Shown here in pieces: positions 35,701 through 39,028 of a stretch of DNA of 39,028 bases (position 1 is its first letter; each line of letters opens with the position of its first letter). Origin of the DNA: a bacterium (lineage in GTDB: Bacteria; Cyanobacteriota; Vampirovibrionia; Obscuribacterales; Obscuribacteraceae); assembly GCA_016124935.1 (NCBI GenBank), contig WGMS01000034.1, positions 1 through 39,028 on the forward strand, read 5' to 3'. Both the position numbers and the translations under genes were made by a program. The notes beneath the pieces are model-generated. The model ran no database searches. It had not been told where the DNA came from and saw only the letters and a list, made by a program, of their open reading frames with translations.

Positions 35701-38700
35701 ATGGAGCTAAATTCTCCACCAACCCGGAAACCGGTGCGCTGCAATACACAGATAAAGCCGGCAAAGTCACAAATCTGGACGGAAAAATAGAGATCGATGC
35801 TCAGGGCAATGCGAAAGTCGTTCTCAATTCAGAGCAAGGTCTTACCGATGAAGTCCGTGCCACTCTCAACAAAGAGGGACCCGGAGACAGCGCCACCGGA
35901 GTCACTCTTGGCGCAGATGGCAGCCGCCTGGTCAATCATCCTTCCGAGCAAGGCAAGATGGTTCATATCTCTGCCGACGGCACCGAAACCGTCATCGACG
36001 GAAACATCAAATTCAATGCAGACGGAACCAGTCAGGTCAATCTTTCTAAACCCGATGCGGTCAGCCAGGACATACTTAACAGCATCAAGGGTAGTGGCAC
36101 CGTCTCTGCCACATATAACAACGTGGACCTTTCCAAGTTCAACGCACCTCCAGCCGGAGGCAATACCGTTCCCGGTGCAGGAGATGCCAAGAAAGGCGGA
36201 ATCTTCGACGCCATCGATACTGTCGCACCACCGACGCCGCCAGAGACACCAGTCATTATACCGGTAAATTCTACGCTACCTGTTCAAATTCCCATTGGCT
36301 CCGGTGGAGAGAGTAATCCGCCCATAACGAAAAATAGCGCCAGCTACGTCACCCCTGACAGCAGCCCGGATAACGGCAAAAACTCTAGCGGTATCGGATT
36401 GATAGATGGCCACGATGATTCGGGTCATGGAAAAGTCGAAGATACAAGAACTCCGGATATCGGAGGAAAAGTCGAAGCGACAAGAAGAGACAGCGAAGTC
36501 GGCGCGGCAGAAAGAAGAGAAGCAGCCGGAAGATCTGTCGAAGAAAGACTCGATGCGGCTGGAACCGTGCATCAGGAGCAACAACAGGCAAGAGAACTCG
36601 AAGCGCAAAGACGAGAAGAAATAGCCACAGACGCAAGGCTGAAAGAAGCCCTGCAGCGGCACGACGGAAGCCAACAAGCCAATGATCGTGTACAGCAAGC
36701 CGCCAGAGACGCCCAGGTGAAAGCTGATCAGCGTATTGAGGCAGAACGCAAACAACAAGAGACAGAACTCAAACAAAGACAAGAGCGCCTGGAGCAAGAC
36801 AAGGCTCGTGACGAAGCGCAGCGCAAGCAAGAAGAGCAGCGCGTCAAAGAGCAAGAAGAGCGCATCAAGCAAGAACAAGATCGCCTGAAAGAACAGCAGC
36901 GGCTCGAACAAGAACAGTCCAAACAGCGGGAAATCGAAGCGCAACAAAAGCGCATCGAGCAAATGGAAGCCGAGCTAAAGCAACAAAGAGAGCAGCTTCA
37001 AGCGACCGAAAAACGCTTGCAAGAGACTGAAGCCAAGCTCAGAGCAACAAATGCCCAGCTCGAGAAGTTGCAAACGCCAGCAGCCCCAGACGGTGCCAAA
37101 GAAGCAACCCTCGAAGGCAAAGCTGGTCCAGCCGATGTCAAGGTTGGTCCGATAGACGGTAGAGTCGAAATCGCAGCAAGCGGCACCACCGGAAATGAGT
37201 TTAAGCAAGTCATGGAAGTCGACCCTGCAACCGGTGCGGTCACTACCAAACTGGTTCCGGCAGAAGGCACCAGCGCAGAATCCTTGAAGAATGTCGACAA
37301 CAGCGCCCTGGTAGATCACATCAATCAGAGCGGAGACGGCAACAGCAAGCTCGAGCAAGCCATAAAATCCGGTGACGTCAAGCTTGTTCAAGCTCTAGAA
37401 AGTGGTGACACCAAACTGGTAAATGCCATCGTCAACAAGGATGGCAAGCTGGAAGTCGCTCTAGAAAGCGGCAATGTGCCTCTGGCTCAGGCGCTTCAGA
37501 GCGGTCAGGTTCATGTAGCGCAAGCCATAGAGCAAAGCGGCGGCAACCTCCAGGTAGTCAACGCTGTCAAAGACGGCAAGTTCGAGCTGGCGAGAGCCAT
37601 CCAGTCCGGAGATACGGCAAAAGTCGAAGCGATCCAGACCGGCGCCACAGGCGATAGAGGCGCCATTACCACCGGTGACAGAGGCGCTGTCACCTCGGTC
37701 GACAGACCCGCCCTGGAAAGATCTGTCACCGATTCCGGTGCCGCGGCGACAAAACTTGATTCTGTCATCGCCTCCGGTGATGTAAAAACCCAACCTATTA
37801 ATGGAGAGACAGCCAGGTCTGCTGAAACAGCCAAAGCAATCGAATCCGGAAATGCTGCTGTGGTCAAGGAACTGCCCGATGGCTCTCACCAGGCGATAAA
37901 AACCACCGTCGACAGCAATGGCAACGTCCAGGTCGAGGTTGACGGAAGCAAGATGTCTCTGGAGCAGGCGGCAGGAAGCCACAACCTCAAACTTGCCACC
38001 GGAGACCAACAGACCCTCCGCTCCATAGGCGATACCACCGGCAAACTTGCTCAGACAGACCGTGAGCAAGCCGGGGCTGTGGTAGCAGCCGGTGGTACGG
38101 ACGGCGGCGCCAAGCCCACAATCCTGGTTGACGCCGGTCATCAGCCTCTGAGCAACGATCTCGCTCGGTCTACTGTTCCGGAAACCGGAAGCGGCAAAGG
38201 TCAGCCGACCGTCAAATCAATGCCAGATAGTCAACCTATAAGGTCTACCGATGGCAATAGAGGAAGCGCAGAGGCTCCCGTCACCAGAGAAGATGGAAGC
38301 AGCGCCACCTCTGCCAAGACCGGCAATGGAACAGGATCTGGAACTCCCAGTAAAGACCCGACAGCCAATGGCGGCAACACAACCACTAGTGGCAAAGACG
38401 GCTCTGCAGCAACGAATAATGATCCCGACCCCAGCAGAGCGGCGGCATCAGCTCAGGGTGGTGTCAACCAGGATGCTTCAGGCAAAGTTACTCCCGCTCC
38501 TGCAGACCCCGCCGGTGCAAAAGTTGGCGCTAGTGACCCCGTACTCAACCGTCAGGGAACGCCGGACCAAGGTGCCAGTACCACCTCCACAGGTGTTAAA
38601 ACCCCTGTGGTTAGCGACCCGACCGGTGCAACTACAGGCAATGCTCCCGTCGGTCCGGCTGGCAATGCTCCTGTTGCTTCCACTCCCGCTGCGACTTCTG

Positions 38701-39028
38701 GCGCTCCCGCTGCAACCCCTGGCGCTCCCGCTGCAACTCCTGGCGCTCCCGCTGCAACCCCTGGCGCTCCCGCTGCGACTCCTGGCGCTCCCGCTGCGAC
38801 TCCTGGCGCTCCCGCTGCGAGCGAACCGACTCTTCCCGCTCCTGCTGCGCCTCCTGGCGCTCCTGCTGCAACCCCTGGCGCTCCCGCTGCAACCCCTGGC
38901 GCTCCCGCCGCGACTCCTGGTGCTCCCGCTGCGACTCCTGGCGCTCCCGCTGCGAGCGAACCGACTCTTCCCGCTCCTGCTGCGCCTCCTGGCGCTCCTG
39001 CTGCAACCCCTGGCGCTCCTGCTGCAAC
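29757..39028 (+). CDS. giant YD/RHS-like repeat protein, 3' end beyond the window
   Basis: Translated by hand, the frame from ATG 29757 has no stop through 3090 codons to the window end. Order of parts: hydrophilic N-terminus without signal peptide; six [FY]QNDP repeats (89-173); a long region (about 444-2120) of Gly/Asp/Asn-rich beta-type repeats resembling YD/RHS repeats (for example FEYSYDDKGLASI, TSFKYDRDGKLIG, TSFGYDAEGK); a Pro-rich hinge; an Arg/Glu/Gln coiled coil (about 2222-2441); nine 11-residue repeats (about 2529-2629); a Ser/Thr/Gly-rich tract; and Ala/Pro-rich GAPAATP repeats at the end. No Cys-rich or RHS-core toxin boundary was seen. It follows the LysM giants on the same strand and shares an upstream motif with one of them. 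A cell-surface, adhesion or toxin-delivery role is inferred only from architecture. Confidence 0.93.
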   Translation, partial: MPSPDNAGEIKNEPIEKQAQPERAVESQVETNAAEKGLAETEKPADRKAAFETNAAVTESDKKVLTDLQLVNPDGTKVDGTDGADKSTFQNDPVKGRTETGDTAYQNDPAKAKAVSDGAYQNDPTRVRTGEAVETQFQNDPAKAKAVSDGAYQNDPARVRTGEVVEARFQNDPTARTRGDNPGGNTDTTGGLVQENSRNVRISPEAASRGDADRIADAGGTEPEVIENGQGEIAVRDFRAMTLDMSTTNKVETAYVAPASIETDIDGIKVQTGEARSSVYATNFQVKEGGVYNPAAAPGIGEHAVGETVESSLFNMPSFDTKSQERSVDSQIGPGGISHSYDGKISTGIFSSTEFQAKENLDANGRLIDRTITYGSEADRAAGTSTGITVKFATGDGTEQEIQGVDKVTTKYDAEAQQYETKIHTVDGKDFIAQTDASGKVTSFREIKGVEQAAIVSPPVMSAEASVLPNALIMQDKGAADTVYENENKQLESKTVFDDGGVLTHTEVNGAKRLTEVTDAAGRNTKLGWNEDGSRIDTVTTNEGTWSRNPENPTEWTNEKGEKRQFEVKVTNSDTGELTYTTDESRTTWKSDGEFTKEQFAVKDTVPPKFDSDGNRVQEKFVKFKVENDKFGVAKKVVDDKGHVYTPGSDGSNKLEINSETGDATIKDAMGNETTFRVDGSRTEKSYNGSRAEYNQSGNLSSLYNEKGELTSSYHYTRNPQTGLFEVDQISNKSGLWERSSEKDQATGRDVWTLNDTNGKPKETIVGDVAVNSETGDLSITTTGDHGITRTEVRKTDGSSITSDSDGNVEVKRPDGTVSHKIEIQYQKEYELNDDGTIKTDANGNKVAKTDDQGNPKYKLDAEGNPIKTGREIVTTNTGSYEVNRNNEDGSTTFRDLSTNADGSLKNPAIVEGDISIDKYGVVTIDDRTNGTFTEVFMNGDSYTMFNDGSLVWKNNDNKVTEAMNKYGDTTSFKYDRDGKLIGMDQDGEYWTTSDGKTWYDSFDQPSEFRVEVKDNGDVHRIDDSTNTTTIDSLADGTRSIVRDDGSKTIYNDGRLIASQDINGNTFEYSYDDKGLASIKGPDGMIVRQGADVPGSENATIAKDLKVNYKGDISYQLMVKQEFKNGLSPGEFVTQNSDGTRATWASEPNGKDAVPTKIERTVPDGKGGTKQVELVRGEDGKYSSPDGTTYDSVQYDRFNGSLELLDAEGNKSKFNRDGSYSLELSNGASKDFDSNGRMTKMTDAKGQKFTFKYQGDETVPIEVKNSEGTWKRSLDPTGQVDGKDVYSWNNKDTGYKFNGEVTTQNGEYSWKDESGIETTQLEDGGQLHKYKNGTEVRENSDGKVTEYRNPISGENLSVDYSTGNPVVTVEKGGKTEVIEGVTGLQKTKEGLEIYRQNGQGRAETILHHTNGAEITKVGTEITSYKSKDGVELSKEAGTKDGKAIDKIELSDTGKAVVTLEGGDKRLYNDDGSSTTFGKDGRVSTLSADGNKEFVYQLSEADAKAVSQALEKNNFNSISVRNPESITEIDRKTGTEINWTSNKDSKGNTAWTNGQETFKGNVSLDVKTGNSTWQRLDNQGFTESVVNRNNQGQVNFVTDKQGVTTSFGYDAEGKTNSILRNDFGWDSYLIKGEDGKWRNPLDQANPFNWGKDTGKAFDHMVLANGDQIITPTSTTGEGADGKQLASTIIEANGNQKTSNGDGSVSYKYASGARAEHHEYKAGENGITKVDVFKDGTIEMTGPNGTKMRQNANSDLVTTIDKDGNVTQFKGKMTVGENGAVTVINEDNNTQRMYLSDGRETSVSREVQLSYQDGTKVTQGPDTGGLKFEKDGKELVLNGDIDMDRNGKPVVKLDNPADYKKLEEFFGEDKADMPVSQQLKFEDGSTLAKGSRDGELTYTDKNGNKTTLQGTLTFDENGHAVTNIKEGSANEALLQKIEAGGKTELKFDTNGSFTDVSYKAVDTIAVKQSNAQGSANQPVIQYTDGAKFSTNPETGALQYTDKAGKVTNLDGKIEIDAQGNAKVVLNSEQGLTDEVRATLNKEGPGDSATGVTLGADGSRLVNHPSEQGKMVHISADGTETVIDGNIKFNADGTSQVNLSKPDAVSQDILNSIKGSGTVSATYNNVDLSKFNAPPAGGNTVPGAGDAKKGGIFDAIDTVAPPTPPETPVIIPVNSTLPVQIPIGSGGESNPPITKNSASYVTPDSSPDNGKNSSGIGLIDGHDDSGHGKVEDTRTPDIGGKVEATRRDSEVGAAERREAAGRSVEERLDAAGTVHQEQQQARELEAQRREEIATDARLKEALQRHDGSQQANDRVQQAARDAQVKADQRIEAERKQQETELKQRQERLEQDKARDEAQRKQEEQRVKEQEERIKQEQDRLKEQQRLEQEQSKQREIEAQQKRIEQMEAELKQQREQLQATEKRLQETEAKLRATNAQLEKLQTPAAPDGAKEATLEGKAGPADVKVGPIDGRVEIAASGTTGNEFKQVMEVDPATGAVTTKLVPAEGTSAESLKNVDNSALVDHINQSGDGNSKLEQAIKSGDVKLVQALESGDTKLVNAIVNKDGKLEVALESGNVPLAQALQSGQVHVAQAIEQSGGNLQVVNAVKDGKFELARAIQSGDTAKVEAIQTGATGDRGAITTGDRGAVTSVDRPALERSVTDSGAAATKLDSVIASGDVKTQPINGETARSAETAKAIESGNAAVVKELPDGSHQAIKTTVDSNGNVQVEVDGSKMSLEQAAGSHNLKLATGDQQTLRSIGDTTGKLAQTDREQAGAVVAAGGTDGGAKPTILVDAGHQPLSNDLARSTVPETGSGKGQPTVKSMPDSQPIRSTDGNRGSAEAPVTREDGSSATSAKTGNGTGSGTPSKDPTANGGNTTTSGKDGSAATNNDPDPSRAAASAQGGVNQDASGKVTPAPADPAGAKVGASDPVLNRQGTPDQGASTTSTGVKTPVVSDPTGATTGNAPVGPAGNAPVASTPAATSGAPAATPGAPAATPGAPAATPGAPAATPGAPAATPGAPAASEPTLPAPAAPPGAPAATPGAPAATPGAPAATPGAPAATPGAPAASEPTLPAPAAPPGAPAATPGAPAA
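30021..30275 (+). repeat. QNDP repeats including a 96-base tandem duplication
   Basis: Six copies of a [FY]QNDP motif lie 15-17 residues apart. The segments 30069-30164 and 30165-30260 are near-identical 96-base copies (32 codons) differing at a handful of bases, so a two-motif block was duplicated recently. Confidence 0.85.
37341..37643 (+). repeat. eleven-residue repeats (KLxxA[IL]xSGD)
   Basis: About nine copies follow each other, such as KLEQAIKSGD, KLVQALESGD, KLEVALESGN and ELARAIQSGD. They differ strongly at DNA level, which indicates an old, selected protein repeat. They probably form short helices in a solenoid. Confidence 0.7.
38685..39028 (+). repeat. 21-base GAPAATP repeats in a 135-base higher-order array
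   Basis: GGCGCTCCCGCTGCAACCCCT-like units code for Gly-Ala-Pro-Ala-Ala-Thr-Pro. A variant block (GAPAASEPTLPAPAAPP) interrupts them at 38817 and again at 38952, a spacing of 135 bases. The array continues past the window end. Confidence 0.9.

Noticed and set aside
34443..35744. 433-codon minus-strand open frame
   Set aside because: It lies fully inside the YD-like giant frame, has no ribosome-binding site or recognisable domain, and its Phe/Val-rich composition is what antisense of Asp/Gly/Lys codons gives.
38632..39027. Minus-strand open frame rich in Gln, Glu and Arg
   Set aside because: It is the antisense reading of the GAPAATP tandem array inside the rightward giant gene; the repeat unit is a multiple of three and free of stops on both strands.
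19574..39028. Possible CRISPR array in the repeat-rich part
   Set aside because: All direct repeats here are in-frame coding repeats without unique spacers, and no cas genes are present.

Overview
The window looks like a chromosomal segment of a Gram-negative-type bacterium of moderate GC. The combination of very long low-complexity LysM proteins without signal peptides, a PiT phosphate transporter paired with a UspA protein, and a CTTAACC palindrome resembling cyanobacterial Pho boxes suggests Melainabacteria/Vampirovibrionia (Obscuribacterales-like). That assignment is an inference from style and content; no marker gene here proves it.

Region 1 (about 1-6943) is an integrative element inserted at the 3' end of a tRNA-His gene (6943-7019). 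A tyrosine integrase lies next to the tRNA, with a zinc-finger protein gene just upstream of it. Diverging from these is a leftward set of tightly overlapping genes: an excisionase-like HTH protein, a small Cys-rich protein, a hypothetical protein, a CHC2/TOPRIM primase and a DUF3987-like ATPase. Further left are a small recombinase-domain-like protein and a fragment of a second, DUF4102-type integrase. No capsid, tail or conjugation genes are visible, so the layout resembles a phage satellite or small integrative element. The far end of the element was not found.

Region 2 (7130-19577) is a compact housekeeping stretch: FeoB, a secreted M16-like protein that has lost both zinc motifs, a membrane-anchored LysM protein overlapping a DinG-like helicase, UspA and PiT phosphate transporter, a hypothetical protein with a degenerate zincin-like motif, a small hypothetical protein, and a GT9 glycosyltransferase. 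Two convergent gene pairs share stop-codon bases.

Region 3 (19574-39028) holds three giant modular proteins, none with a visible signal peptide. Two are divergent (about 1845 and 1341 aa) and end in the same module: LysM, linker, LysM, then a conserved C-terminal domain. The third starts at 29757 and stays open to the end of the window (at least 3090 codons, checked by hand translation). It carries QNDP repeats, a long YD/RHS-like beta-repeat region, a charged coiled coil, an 11-residue repeat array and Ala/Pro-rich tandem repeats. The two rightward giants share an upstream motif (CCTTACTAACAAAA). This three-gene locus is the best candidate here for an undescribed system, probably a cell-wall or cell-surface apparatus; that function is inferred from LysM and YD-type architecture only.
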